From assembly GCA_030830895.1 (NCBI GenBank), contig JAURMC010000003.1, positions 34,019 to 98,018 on the forward strand: a stretch of 64,000 nt of DNA. The letters are read 5' to 3'. The stretch comes from Crocinitomicaceae bacterium (GTDB lineage Bacteria > Bacteroidota > Bacteroidia > Flavobacteriales_D > Crocinitomicaceae). Shown here piece after piece: positions 37,619-48,300 of this stretch (the first letter of the stretch is position 1; the number at the start of each line of letters is the position of its first letter). The notes under the pieces were generated by a model that had not been told where the DNA came from, did no database searches, and saw only the letters and a program-made list of their open reading frames with translations. A program made the translations under genes and the position numbers.

Positions 37619-37973
37619 TCAACATTTCTGGAGTAACGTATTCCTTCTCAATAAAATAATCGATTATTGCTTCTTTTAACACGTGCTTTTGTTCCTTTTC
37701 ATTTAAAGAAGGTAAGGATTGTACCAAGGTGAAATGCGGCCAATTTTGTTCGTCGCGATGGGAAAACTCATAATAACCGCCTGGCGCAAGCAAGGTGCAA
37801 ATTGCCACATGCATGAGGTCCATCTTTTCTTGTTTCGAATAGACTCTAAAACCAAACCCGGCTTCGTTCAAGCCAATCAAATAAATTAATGCGGTTAAAT
37901 CCAAATCCATTTCAAAGGTTGGTTTCAAGCATTTAATCAACTTTTGAAATCGTAATTCGGTATCAAAATCCAT
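37605..37973 (-). CDS. Conserved hypothetical protein, 122 residues
   Basis: The 122-residue product is soluble and mostly helical, without signal peptide. Segments such as VAICTLLAPGGYYEFSHRDEQNWPHFTLVQSLP and the C-terminal VLKEAIIDYFIEKEYV are distinct, but I cannot assign a family. It is alone on its strand between the lipoprotein gene (14-base convergent overlap) and a terminator at 37996-38020. Confidence 0.6.
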   Translation of the reverse strand: MDFDTELRFQKLIKCLKPTFEMDLDLTALIYLIGLNEAGFGFRVYSKQEKMDLMHVAICTLLAPGGYYEFSHRDEQNWPHFTLVQSLPSLNEKEQKHVLKEAIIDYFIEKEYVTPEMLITSV

Positions 37974-37995
37974 GTTGCAAAGGTATGAAAGGAAA

Positions 37996-38020
37996 TGAAA
38001 AAAGGGGCCGAAGCCCCTTT
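37996..38020 (-). terminator. Terminator at the end of the beta-glucan locus (UUCG loop)
   Basis: On the minus strand an 8-bp stem AAAGGGGC/GCCCCTTT closes a TTCG tetraloop and is followed by a T run. It begins 25 bases after the stop codon of the T9SS-exported binding protein and ends transcription of the glycan locus. Confidence 0.85.
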
Positions 38021-38045
38021 TAAATTCTCAAACGCTGTCGGTTAT

Positions 38046-39506
38046 TTACTCAACGATTACTCGCTTCGTATAGACTCCTTTATTTGAAGTTACAGACACT
38101 AAGTACAAGCCCTTGTTCATGCTCGATACGTTAAGTGAAGTTGAAACTCCATTAACTGCCACTGATTGTATTAAACGTCCATTTAAATCATAGATTACAA
38201 CGCTCTGAATTTCTGATTTCGCAGAAACATTAAGCGCAGTAGTTGCTGGGTTTGGTGCAATCACAATTCCGTTCTCATTAAGAACATCAATTCCTGCTGG
38301 ACAGTCTACACAACTTTCCCAACAAACAACCGCCAAGGTAGAATCTGACGTTACTGTTCCGGCACGGTTTGTAAATCCACCCGACGTGATTGTACATGGT
38401 TCACCGCCTGCGAATTGCTCAGAAACACTCCATCCGTCAACGGTAAATTTATATTCAATGTTACCTGCTGCAATTGGGGCAACTACTTCCCAAACACCAT
38501 CCATATCAATATCTGTCATTGGTGTACAAGATCCACACCATCCATTGAATGTGCCATTTAAGAACACTCCAGGAGCAGTGGATCCGCCTCCATTTACAAA
38601 ATCATTCATGTTAACACGGAACGTAATGTCGTTTGTACAGATATCACAGCTGTTGAAACATACAGGATCTAAGGTAACATCTCCTGCAACCACATGGTAT
38701 CGGTTAAAAAACCCATCATTTATTGGATCAATACACGCCTCTGTACCTGTAAAGTTTTCTTGGTCGTTCCAACCATCCACGGTAAACTTGTATTCAATTG
38801 CTCCCGGGGGCAGAGGTAAAGTAACTTCCCAAATTGACCCGGTTGTATTAGTCATTGGGTTACATCCACCACACCATCCATTGAAGTTTCCATTAACAAA
38901 TACACCATTCGCTGTATTACCGCCATATTGAGCCATATCTACTTGGAATGTAACGTTGTAATTTGCTACAGGGATTAATTGAGTACGCTCATAAACAAAT
39001 CTCCAATATCCTGGACCAAAGTTTATATCTAAAGTCAGTGTATTTCCACCGTTGCTAATCGCAGCCATGTATACAATGGTATCTGCTGCGTTTGCCGGTG
39101 TATTGATTTCTGCTCCGTTAATCACCTTAGCTAAACCCATGTGTGCACCCAATCCATAAACAGAAAGCGTGTTATTGGTTGCGTCATATGAATAAGTAGC
39201 GAAATTCGAAGCATCATGAGGCGCTACTGGAGGGCCACACGTCTCTGCAGGAACTCCTTGCCAAGGCTCTAACCAAGTTTGTCCATCCATGTAATGTTGA
39301 AAGTTACCATTTGCATTCAACGTAATTGAATCGTCAAATAAACACGCTCGAGTCGCCAGATCTCCAACGGAATTTGACCACCAAGAAATGTCGCCTAAGT
39401 TGGGGCCTACGCCTAATGCACCAGCTTGATTTGCGAGCTTCCATGTCCCCACAACTTGCGCGTTAAAAGCCATTGGAAGCAAAAGAAAAAGTAATAATTT
39501 TTTCAT
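38046..39506 (-). CDS. T9SS type A secreted protein with two carbohydrate-binding-like modules
   Basis: The 486-residue product has a signal peptide (about 1-16). The N-terminal domain at 17-176 begins GTWKLANQAGALGVGP and has GDISWWS and RACLFDD; I recall this domain in flavobacterial beta-glucan-related proteins. Two tandem modules follow (182-291 and 293-402), each with VF(V/L)NGxFNGWCGxCxPMT and YKFTVDGW, like AMPK/CBM48-type glycan-binding E-set domains with added disulfides. Residues 411-486 form a type A T9SS sorting domain. No catalytic residues are visible. It is the last gene of the locus and has its own promoter with the shared operator-like repeat. Confidence 0.82.
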   Translation of the reverse strand: MKKLLLFLLLPMAFNAQVVGTWKLANQAGALGVGPNLGDISWWSNSVGDLATRACLFDDSITLNANGNFQHYMDGQTWLEPWQGVPAETCGPPVAPHDASNFATYSYDATNNTLSVYGLGAHMGLAKVINGAEINTPANAADTIVYMAAISNGGNTLTLDINFGPGYWRFVYERTQLIPVANYNVTFQVDMAQYGGNTANGVFVNGNFNGWCGGCNPMTNTTGSIWEVTLPLPPGAIEYKFTVDGWNDQENFTGTEACIDPINDGFFNRYHVVAGDVTLDPVCFNSCDICTNDITFRVNMNDFVNGGGSTAPGVFLNGTFNGWCGSCTPMTDIDMDGVWEVVAPIAAGNIEYKFTVDGWSVSEQFAGGEPCTITSGGFTNRAGTVTSDSTLAVVCWESCVDCPAGIDVLNENGIVIAPNPATTALNVSAKSEIQSVVIYDLNGRLIQSVAVNGVSTSLNVSSMNKGLYLVSVTSNKGVYTKRVIVE

Positions 39507-39535
39507 AACATTAAAATAATTTAAAGATTGTATCG

Positions 39536-39560
39536 GGTAAATATAGTAATTTTTACAATA
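39536..39560 (-). promoter_or_regulatory. Promoter and operator-like 7-5-7 inverted repeat of the binding-protein gene
   Basis: TATAGTA, five bases, TACAATA spans 39542-39560 and differs by one base from the perfect repeat ahead of susC. It overlaps the minus-strand -7-like element TATATTTACC (39536-39545). The identical -7-like sequence also occurs ahead of susC. This points to common control, probably by the Nudix-type regulator. Confidence 0.5.
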
Positions 39561-39617
39561 AGCCTAAAATAATTCAATAAATTTTGAAGTTATTTAAGAA
39601 TCAAGTCGTTAGCAATT

Positions 39618-41873
39618 TTAACGAAATAAGACAGAACCGGTTTGAGTCCCTATGCTGTAATTGAATGTTCCGGGTTCGAATACCCAATCCCCTGCCTCAT
39701 TCACAAACATAAGGTCTTCCTTGTTCAGCACAAACCGCACTTTTACAGTTTGTCCCGCAGGGATTTTAACCTTTTGAAAGCGCTTTAATTGTTCTCCTGC
39801 AGGGACCAAACTCGCGAATTCATCGCCTACATACAATTGAACCACCTCATCAATTTCGCGATTGCTTTGATTGATTACATCCACGGTAATTTCCCAAGGG
39901 GCGTTGTTATTAATTACCTCGGTGCTTTTTACCTGTTCGTAACGTACTTCACCGTAATGCAACCCATAGCCAAATGGCCATTCCGGATTAAACGCAGCAA
40001 AATCGCCAACATTGGAGCGATCTACACTTCGGGGACGGTCATAAAACTCGATCACACCATCGTATTTCGGGTACGTATATGGCAGCTTTCCACTAAAGTT
40101 TTTTTCACCCGATAATAACTCCACTAAAGCTTCCGCCCCATAATCACCGGGTAAGTAGCATTGAACAATGGCCCCAGCAGGCTCAACAATATCGCGAATG
40201 ATGCGAGGACGTCCCTCCACCAATACAATAATCACCTTTTTATGCTTGGCATAAGCCATTTTTGCTAATTCAAGTTGTTTGGAGTCAAGGTGTAAACTAC
40301 GAATATCCCCTGGTTTTTCTGTACCAGGAAGTTCCCCTAAACAAAGGATCACCGTTTCTACCTCATCAAGCTTCTGGATATAGTCCTCAAGTGATACAAA
40401 TCGTGATTGCTCTACTTCCTTTTCTTTATATAGTTCAAGACCCTTTGAAAACAAGCTTTGCTCTCCATATTTTTCCTGAAACGCCTGAACAATCGTCTTG
40501 CACCCTTTGGTGTTAAACGAGGTGTCCATTCCTTGCCAAGTATGAGACCACGCACCGTTCAAGTAAACCAAGTTATCCGCACATGGTCCAGCAACCAGAA
40601 ATTTAGTGTTTGCTTTCAAAGGCAAGATTCCATCATTCTTCAATAGCGTGATGGATTCCAAGGCAGCTTGTTTAGCAGCGGCTTTGTGTTCTGGGGAACC
40701 GAATGCGGTATATGAAGAAAGGCGTGGTTGGTGCTTTGCAAATAATCCAACGGCTTCTTTTGTACGGTAGATCCGATTCACGGCATCGTTCAATCTATCA
40801 GCGGTAATGTTCTGCTCGTTTACGGATTGTAACATCATTTCACAATAGGTTTTATAATCTGGTGAAAGAGGAACCATGCTCATATCAACACCTGAATTAA
40901 ATGCTTTTTCATAAGCTGATTTTAAATCCGGTGCTACGCGATGAACGGTATGGAGCATGTTAAAGTCTTCCCAATCTGACACAGCAAATCCCGGAAATTT
41001 CCATTCATCCTTGAGGGTATGTTGAATTAAGGATTTATTGACGTGACCTGGAATCCCATTCACCGTTCCACTGTTAATCATCACCGTTTGAGCACCGGCT
41101 TGAACGGCTGATTTAAAAGAAGGCAAATACAATTCCTTCATATATTTATCAGGAATCCAAGCAGGAGTACGGTCTCGACCACTAGCTGCTGCACTATACC
41201 CAACAAAATGTTTCATACAAGCGAGAACATGCACTGAATCGATTACGTGCGGATCCGGTCCTTGATATCCTTTAATGATAGACGCTCCCATTTCCGAAAC
41301 CAAATAAGGGTCTTCACCTAAGGTTTCAAAAGTTCTTGACCAGAGAGGGTTTCTTCCTAAATCTAATACCGGAGAAAAATTCCAAGGAATCCCTGACGCC
41401 CTCGTTTCATATGCAGTAATTCGACCAAACTCTTCGGCTAGTGTGGGATTCCAGGTAGCTGCCAACCCAATTTCCTGAGGAAACAAGGTTGCGCCTTGGG
41501 TATAATTTACCCCGTGAATGGCATCAATGCCATAAAGTACCGGCACCTTAATTCTTCCCGAAGAATAGTACTTGTGAATGGTTTGTGTGATTTCTTGCCA
41601 TTGTTCCCGTGTAAGTGTATGCCAGCTTACATTAAGGATAGAGCCAACTTTGTATTTAACAAGCGCCTCTGTTAGTTTATTCGTGTCTAATTTCAGCGGA
41701 ACCAGGGTATGTCCTTGAGCATCTGTTTGTGCAACGGCATCCAAAGTAATTTGACATGTTTGGCCAACCTTTTCTTCCTGGGATAATTTCACAAGAATAT
41801 TTGAATATTGGTTTCTTGTAAGAACACATGAGGAAAATACCCCTAGACATAGTAAAAACAAGAGTTTTTTCAT
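39618..41873 (-). CDS. Glycoside hydrolase family 3 beta-glucosidase lipoprotein
   Basis: The 751-residue product has a lipobox (FSSC, Cys16), so it is membrane-anchored, probably in the periplasm. The GH3 N-terminal barrel contains YGIDAIHGVNYTQGATLFPQ and KHFVGYSA, with the nucleophile Asp300 in SDWEDF. The GH3 C-terminal domain and a fibronectin-III-like cap (VTVDVINQSNREIDEVVQLYVG) follow. It should release glucose from short beta-glucan oligosaccharides. The ATG at 41873 is preferred to a GTG one codon earlier. It starts nine bases after GH16 in the locus. Confidence 0.92.
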   Translation of the reverse strand: MKKLLFLLCLGVFSSCVLTRNQYSNILVKLSQEEKVGQTCQITLDAVAQTDAQGHTLVPLKLDTNKLTEALVKYKVGSILNVSWHTLTREQWQEITQTIHKYYSSGRIKVPVLYGIDAIHGVNYTQGATLFPQEIGLAATWNPTLAEEFGRITAYETRASGIPWNFSPVLDLGRNPLWSRTFETLGEDPYLVSEMGASIIKGYQGPDPHVIDSVHVLACMKHFVGYSAAASGRDRTPAWIPDKYMKELYLPSFKSAVQAGAQTVMINSGTVNGIPGHVNKSLIQHTLKDEWKFPGFAVSDWEDFNMLHTVHRVAPDLKSAYEKAFNSGVDMSMVPLSPDYKTYCEMMLQSVNEQNITADRLNDAVNRIYRTKEAVGLFAKHQPRLSSYTAFGSPEHKAAAKQAALESITLLKNDGILPLKANTKFLVAGPCADNLVYLNGAWSHTWQGMDTSFNTKGCKTIVQAFQEKYGEQSLFSKGLELYKEKEVEQSRFVSLEDYIQKLDEVETVILCLGELPGTEKPGDIRSLHLDSKQLELAKMAYAKHKKVIIVLVEGRPRIIRDIVEPAGAIVQCYLPGDYGAEALVELLSGEKNFSGKLPYTYPKYDGVIEFYDRPRSVDRSNVGDFAAFNPEWPFGYGLHYGEVRYEQVKSTEVINNNAPWEITVDVINQSNREIDEVVQLYVGDEFASLVPAGEQLKRFQKVKIPAGQTVKVRFVLNKEDLMFVNEAGDWVFEPGTFNYSIGTQTGSVLFR

Positions 41874-41882
41874 CACACAACA

Positions 41883-42977
41883 CTATTGAAATACCCGCAC
41901 ATAATCGACGTACATGGTTTGTGGGAATTGTGTGGTTCCATCTGGATTTCCTGGCCAATTTCCTCCAACTGCTACATTGAAAATTAAAAAAAACTTTTCT
42001 TGGAATTCAGACAATTCTGATGGGGATGTGTTTAAGGTATTATATACATTATTATCTACTAACCATGTAATGCTATTTGCATTCCATACAATAGAAAACA
42101 CATGAAATTCATCTGCAAAAACCCCAGAGTTTAAGGTATAACTATCCCCATATTGGGCATGTGAGCCGTTATCACTCCAATGCGCTGTTCCATGGGCCGT
42201 TCTATCATTATTTCCTACACCCCCGATTAATTCCATAATGTCAATTTCGCCGCATTCTGGCCATCCAACTGATGTGATATTATCTCCAAGCATCCACAAC
42301 GCCGGCCAAATTCCTTGCCCTTTGGGTAAGGCTGCGCGAATATCGATTCGCCCATATTTCCACGATTGAATACCTTGAGTTTTAATCCGGCTTGAGGTAT
42401 AATTCTGTCCCCCCATAGCTTCTTGTTTGGCGGTAATTTGTAGCACTCCTCCAGAAACTGTCGTGTTTTGACTAGTATAATATTGAAGTTCATTATTACC
42501 CCAGCCCCAATTACCATTTCCCGTTTCATGAATCCAATCTGCAGATAGGGCGTTCCCATTAAACTCATCGTGCCATACCAAGGTATACCCATTGTAGCTC
42601 ATCGGGCTCGTAGAGCCACTTGTTGGTGCGCCCGTTCCTCCCAAGTCCAGATTAATTTCAAAAACATCAGTTTCTGTAATAAAATGCTCCGACGTTGTGT
42701 AAGCAGCAGTTTTAACCGAATATTCACCTGAAGATGAATAAGTATATGTGGCCACGCCTGAATTAGATTTAATCATGCTCGAATCTCCATTTTCATAAAA
42801 GGTGAAAATGTAAAAATTCGCGGAATCTGCTGTGGCATTTACATCTACTGTTGCTGCATTAATTTCGAGCGTTACTAAAAGATTAGAAGGAAGCACAATT
42901 TCCCTAGGAATATAATTATCTTTTTGGCAAGCCGCCAAAAGAACTAAAACCGTAAGTAGGATAAATAACTTTTTCAT
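41883..42977 (-). CDS. Glycoside hydrolase family 16 endo-beta-1,3-glucanase-type lipoprotein
   Basis: The 364-residue product has a lipobox (LLAAC, Cys17), a PKD/Ig-like domain at about 25-115, and a GH16 catalytic domain from about 128 to the end. The catalytic signature EIDIME is at residues 244-249 (nucleophile Glu244, acid/base Glu249), and WPALWMLGDN precedes it. The SRIKTQGIQSWKYGRIDIRA strand is typical of laminarinases. It probably cuts beta-1,3-glucan at the cell surface to oligosaccharides for SusC/SusD. It lies seven bases after the PKD lipoprotein gene. Confidence 0.92.
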   Translation of the reverse strand: MKKLFILLTVLVLLAACQKDNYIPREIVLPSNLLVTLEINAATVDVNATADSANFYIFTFYENGDSSMIKSNSGVATYTYSSSGEYSVKTAAYTTSEHFITETDVFEINLDLGGTGAPTSGSTSPMSYNGYTLVWHDEFNGNALSADWIHETGNGNWGWGNNELQYYTSQNTTVSGGVLQITAKQEAMGGQNYTSSRIKTQGIQSWKYGRIDIRAALPKGQGIWPALWMLGDNITSVGWPECGEIDIMELIGGVGNNDRTAHGTAHWSDNGSHAQYGDSYTLNSGVFADEFHVFSIVWNANSITWLVDNNVYNTLNTSPSELSEFQEKFFLIFNVAVGGNWPGNPDGTTQFPQTMYVDYVRVFQ

Positions 42978-42984
42978 GATTTTA

Positions 42985-43836
42985 CTATTCAGTTTTTAAT
43001 TTAAGATACCAATTTAATCCTCCGAGATGATGTCCGTATTGTAAGTACATTGTTGAATCTGTCAACTCCAAAATACGATATGTACTAACTCCTGTGTAAA
43101 GCCCCATAAATGCTCCATTAGAGAGGGTAATAGTATTTTCTGCCCCTTCAATCAAATTCCAAGACTTGTCCATTTGATTGGAGTATGGAGCAGTATAGTC
43201 GAATAAGTTTTCAAAAGATCCGGGAAAGCTTGCAGCAATAGAATTGTGAATATAAACATCGCCATTGGTTATCATATCGAACTTGAATGCATTTAAGTGA
43301 AATACATACTTATCATCATAAAGGCCGCAACCCGGTTTTTCATTGGCTCCGGCGGCCCACCACTCCGGTGTTGGACCCAAGGGACTTTCGGGATCTGGCC
43401 CAACGCCAAGATGGCCACTCAACACAGAATCAATCACCCACGTTTTATAGCCAGGGCCATTAGCCCCGCCAGTTAGTTTGTTGTAAAAAGGATTGTCCAA
43501 TAAGGACAAATCTGTTTGGGCAATAACCACTTGCTTGGTTGATGACCGGCTACCTCCTTTATTAAATACCGTTAATGTAATGGTATATGTTCCTTCATAA
43601 GGATAGGTTGCGGTCGCATTAACACCCTCTCCCTTTGTACCGTTCCCAAAATCCCAACGACACACCAAAGACGGGTTGTTTGCCGTAAGGAGGATAATAT
43701 TAGCGTTTGAGTCGGATGGTACTACAGTAAATGCTGCGTCCGCAAGGCTTGGTGGGTCGCCCAAGTTGGGACGAACCTTTTTACATGCCAACAAAGCGAT
43801 GCATGCCAAAAATAAAAAAATGAGATTCTTTTTCAT
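42985..43836 (-). CDS. PKD-domain surface lipoprotein, probable glycan-binding protein
   Basis: The 283-residue product has a lipobox (LLAC, Cys18) and a PKD domain at about 35-105 (CRWDFGNGTKGEGVNATATYPYEGTY). A C-terminal domain of about 170 residues is rich in Trp and Gly (YKTWVIDSVL, PEWWAAGANEKPGCGLYDDKYVFHL). Proteins of this layout sit directly after susD in laminarin loci and are thought to bind glycan. The ATG at 43836 starts the signal peptide; a start 12 codons earlier is less likely. No catalytic motif is seen. Confidence 0.8.
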   Translation of the reverse strand: MKKNLIFLFLACIALLACKKVRPNLGDPPSLADAAFTVVPSDSNANIILLTANNPSLVCRWDFGNGTKGEGVNATATYPYEGTYTITLTVFNKGGSRSSTKQVVIAQTDLSLLDNPFYNKLTGGANGPGYKTWVIDSVLSGHLGVGPDPESPLGPTPEWWAAGANEKPGCGLYDDKYVFHLNAFKFDMITNGDVYIHNSIAASFPGSFENLFDYTAPYSNQMDKSWNLIEGAENTITLSNGAFMGLYTGVSTYRILELTDSTMYLQYGHHLGGLNWYLKLKTE

Positions 43837-43847
43837 AGTAAGTGATA

Positions 43848-45308
43848 TTAATATCCGGGGTTTTGTGGCCAACGACCACCCGTTAAATCTATTTCTACTT
43901 GTGGGATAGGGAACACTTCATGTTTCCCTGTTATGAAGCCGGGAATTGATGTCGCCGCTTTACCTGTTCTAACTAGGTCAAAAAAGCGATGTCCTTCACC
44001 TGATAATTCAAATCGTCGCTCATTATAAATTTTATCTAATGAATTTACAGATATTCCCGGTATCGAAACGCGGGAGCGGATTTGATTCACATAGCTTTGT
44101 GCTACAGAAGTATTACCTAAATGATAATTTGCTTCAGCCGACATCAATAATACATCAGCATAGCGAATTACACGATAATTAACTGGGCTAGTTAAATCAT
44201 TATCTGGTAATCCAATTTCTCCTTGCCGTTTAATATACTTATTATTGTAATATCCGGTGTGGCCGCCCGCTCCAATTGCGTAAGAAATTGCACTTGGATT
44301 AGGTTGTGCAGCGATAAATGCCTCTATGTCCAAAATTGTTGCCCCTCTTCGTGGGTCTCCTGCTGGGAAAAAATCATATAAATCTTGCGTTGGTAAATTA
44401 TAACTGTTTCCATCACCATAAACTGGCCCATTATATTGACGAATGCCTTGAAATCCGGGGGCTGCGTTACCTTCTAAACATACCAAACATCCATAGCTAC
44501 CACCTTCTAGCCCGGTATACTGAATATCAAAAACTGTTTCCGAGTTGTTTTCGTTAGCTACATCAAAAAGTTCAGTATAGGTTGGGTGAAGACTATACAA
44601 TCCGCTATTAATGACCAAATCAAACATTTCATCTGCCTCACTCCATTTACTTTGATATAAATACACCTTACCTAATAGTGCTTGAGCCGCCCCTTTAGTT
44701 GCTCTGCCTTTTTGGCTTGCTACGGTATTTAAAACAGGATATGCTTCTTTTAAATCTTTTTCGATTTGGGTATAAACCTCTCCTTTAGGCGAGCGATCAA
44801 TGCTACGAACTTCTTCAATACCAAGTCGCTTATCAATTACTAAAGGAACATCCCCAAAAAACTTAACTAATTCAAAATAATAGTATGCCCTTAAGAATTT
44901 AGCTTCAGCTAAAATATGTGCTTTTTCAGGGAAATCGATATTGTCTTTATTTTCTAAAATATAATTTGCTCTTGAAATACCTACATAATTCCAACGAAAT
45001 ACACTACGCAAATCATTATTTACACCTCCATGGGTCATGGCGTCAATTTGATGAAGTCCTTGTGAGTCATTAGCACTTTCCCCGCCAGCGATTGCATTAT
45101 CCGAGGCAATTTCTCCAATCCATAGAGACATAAAAGACGTTTGTAGTAAATCATACGCCCCAACCAAAGCGCGGCTATAATCTTCTGGAGTTTTGAAGTA
45201 ATTTTCCGCATCTTGTGTGTAAGGTGGGTCAACAGTTAAGAACTTTTTACATGAAAAAATCCCAACCAACACCAAAGACAAAATCAACAAATATTTAATG
45301 TTTTTCAT
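43848..45308 (-). CDS. SusD/RagB-family glycan-binding lipoprotein
   Basis: The 486-residue product has a lipobox (IFSC, Cys20) and the family N-terminus KFLTVDPP. TPR-like helices follow (HILAEAKFLRAYYYFELVKFFGDVPLV), and the C-terminal SusD segment has YNERRFELSGEGHRFFDLVRTG. It caps the SusC barrel and passes oligosaccharides in. The start is taken as the ATG at 45308; a TTG one codon earlier also exists. It begins three bases after susC. Confidence 0.95.
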   Translation of the reverse strand: MKNIKYLLILSLVLVGIFSCKKFLTVDPPYTQDAENYFKTPEDYSRALVGAYDLLQTSFMSLWIGEIASDNAIAGGESANDSQGLHQIDAMTHGGVNNDLRSVFRWNYVGISRANYILENKDNIDFPEKAHILAEAKFLRAYYYFELVKFFGDVPLVIDKRLGIEEVRSIDRSPKGEVYTQIEKDLKEAYPVLNTVASQKGRATKGAAQALLGKVYLYQSKWSEADEMFDLVINSGLYSLHPTYTELFDVANENNSETVFDIQYTGLEGGSYGCLVCLEGNAAPGFQGIRQYNGPVYGDGNSYNLPTQDLYDFFPAGDPRRGATILDIEAFIAAQPNPSAISYAIGAGGHTGYYNNKYIKRQGEIGLPDNDLTSPVNYRVIRYADVLLMSAEANYHLGNTSVAQSYVNQIRSRVSIPGISVNSLDKIYNERRFELSGEGHRFFDLVRTGKAATSIPGFITGKHEVFPIPQVEIDLTGGRWPQNPGY

Positions 45309-45311
45309 CAA

Positions 45312-48300
45312 TTAAAATTTAAATTGTAATCCTACCATAACCGTTTTAGCTTGAGGATAAAATCCATAATCTACACCCGCAGATAATGCACTCGTTGATC
45401 CTAAATCTGGATCATAGCCCATATATCTTGTAAGCGTTATCAAATTGTTTGCAGCAATATAAACACGTAGTTGATCCATATTAATTTTACGTAACCAATC
45501 TTTAGAAAATGCATAGCCTAATTGAAGGTTTCGTAATCGTAGGAAAGACCCGTCTTCAACGTAAAAGGAGGAAAACACATTATTGCGTGTCGGTTCGGTG
45601 GTTTGACGAGGCACATCAAAAGAACTTTCTGACCCCACCCACCGATCAATCACATAGCTCATCTGATTAGCATACGGTTGTTGTCGTTCATAATTACGAA
45701 TGATTTCGTTACCGATAGATGCATAAAAATTTGCAGAAATATCAAACCCTTTGTAACTTCCTGAAAGATTGAATCCCATGATGAAATCAGGAATTGCCGA
45801 GCCTAAATAGGTTTTATCACTATCATCCGTAAAGCTAATTACCCCATCCCCGTCTTGATCCACAAAAATAAGGTCTCCTGGTTTTGCGCCTTCTTGAACA
45901 ACAGCGGCATTATCGATTTCTTCTTGAGATTGATAAATTCCTGCAGTTTGGTAACCAAAGAAATATCCAATTTCGTATCCTTTCTGAAAGCGTGTTGCAA
46001 CATCCCCTCCTACGCTAAAGGCAGCCCCAGGCAAATAATCTACGCCAGTTGGAACCGCGGTGACTTGATTATTAACTGCGGTAAAGTTCCAATTTGCTTC
46101 ATAGAGAAAATCTTTCGTTCGATCTGAACGATATCCTAATTCAAGTTCCCACCCTTTATTGGATACATTTCCTGCATTAATTACCGGAGGGTACCCTCCC
46201 GGACCATAAGAGCCCATTAATGCGGAAACATCCGGCTGAAATAACAGGTCGTAAGTGTTTTTTATAAAGTAGTTAGTGGTAAAAGATAGTTTCTTCCAAA
46301 AGGAAAGATCAAGACCAATGTTTAATTGGCGCGTCGTTTCCCATTTCAAATCTGGGTTTGCTGGACGTCCAATAGCCACACCTTGCGTAATTACATCATC
46401 AAACACATAAACACCTTCTCCATTAAGTAATGCTCGATACGCGAAATTTGGAATCTGATCATTTCCGGAAACGCCGTAGCTAACTCTTAATTTCAACAAG
46501 TCAATTGGCTTGAATTTAAAAAACTCTTCTTCTGAAATTAGCCATCCTGCAGACAGAGATGGAAAGGTTCCAAAACGGCTATTTGGTCCGAACTTACTAG
46601 AACCATCTCTACGTACTACCATGGATACTAAATACTTTTCTTTGAATCCGTATTCTACCCGCATGAATGCTGAAACCAAGCGCTCCGTAAATTCCCAAGA
46701 ACCTGTATTGTTCAGGTAACCCCCTTGAGTGGTGTTGGCGGAGATATCCGCATAATTCACATCGTTATTAGGAACCCCATATGCCACCCCGTTCAAAGAC
46801 TTTCCATCGCGTTGAAAGATAGTGACTCCGGCGGTCGCTTTCACCTGATGATCTGTTTTAAATACTTGATCGTAATTTACAAAACCCTCATACGATAAAT
46901 CACTAAAAGTATTTCGTTCTTCATAAATGGCCGCACCTCGATCGATTTCAAACCCTGGAGTAAGTTCAACCGTAGGTGATTCTAATTGCGCATTCAGGGC
47001 CGTATTGGCATATTTGCCATCTCCATACCACACCAAAGGGGAAAACACTTTTGAATCTACTAAAGACACATTGTAATTAAAGCGATTCGTAATGGTTAAG
47101 AAAGACAATGGTTTGTAAACAAATTCTTCCTTCCCAACAAACTTCTGTGCCTGATTCCAATTGTACGCATTCATAATTTGGGCCACAGGATTAATTATGT
47201 CACTTACCTCTTCCATGTATGAATAATTACCCATTGGCGTGATTACAGATTCGGTTGGGAAGGCATTAATGGCATTATATAATACTGAACCAATCCCATT
47301 TTCGGGTAGAGTATTTCTACCCTCCGTTGAAAACAATAGCACCGAATTTAGTTTTAATTTATCGGAAAGGTCGGTTGAAAAATTTAGACGGGCATTATAA
47401 CGATCAAAGTGTGACTTAGCCCCACCAACTATACCATCTTGATTAAAATAACCCAGCCCAATAGAATAGCGTGTATTTAAGGTTCCCCCATTCAATGATA
47501 CATTATGACTTTGCACAGGAGAACGGAAAAAAACTTGATCTTGCCAATCGGTTCCACGCCCCACATTTACATTATCAAAGGGCATGGCTTGGCCGCCCAT
47601 TGCAAACATTTCATTTTTAATTACTGCATATTCATCCGCATGTAATAAATCTAACTTTTTTGAGGTCTCCTGTAACCCAAAATAGCCATTATATTCAATC
47701 GTTGGTTTACGATTAATTGCACCATTTTTTGTTTCAATCAACACAACACCGTTTGCCGCCCTTACACCATAAATACCTGCCATGGCATCCTTTAGCACCG
47801 TTATGGATTTAATATCTGATGGATTTAACGCATTTAGTCCTTGTGAATCGTAAACAATCCCATCAACTAAAATCAACGGGTCGTTATCACCAAAGGTTCC
47901 AAGACCTCGAATACGTATGTTAGCACTTCCGCCTGGAGAACCAGAATTCGTAGAAATATTCACACCCGCCATCTGGCCTTGAAGGGCTTGATCCATTCGC
48001 GCCATATTCATTTTTTCAATGTCTTCCCCATCTACTTTTGACGTGGCGCCGGTAATGGTCTTGTTTTTTGCCTCTCCGTATCCAATCACGATGATTTCCT
48101 TTTTATCAGAAAACTCGGGTTTCATTGTAATTGTTAGGTTTTGTTCTCCTGGGCCCAAAATTATCTCTTGGTTTTGATAGCCATAAATAGAAAAGGTTAA
48201 TGTAGCAATTGAAGTATCTTCCATTTGAAATGAAAACACACCATCATTTACTGTTAAGGCACTCGCTTTGGGAGATTTGGAAGTAATTTTAACGAAACCT

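Noticed and set aside
38580..39200. 181-codon plus-strand frame opposite the T9SS binding protein
   Set aside because: It is antisense to a gene with signal peptide, domains and sorting tail; its own product is low-complexity and has no family features.
39668..39692. GGTTCGAAT string resembling a tRNA T-loop
   Set aside because: It lies inside the GH3 coding sequence, and no acceptor or anticodon stem can be formed around it.
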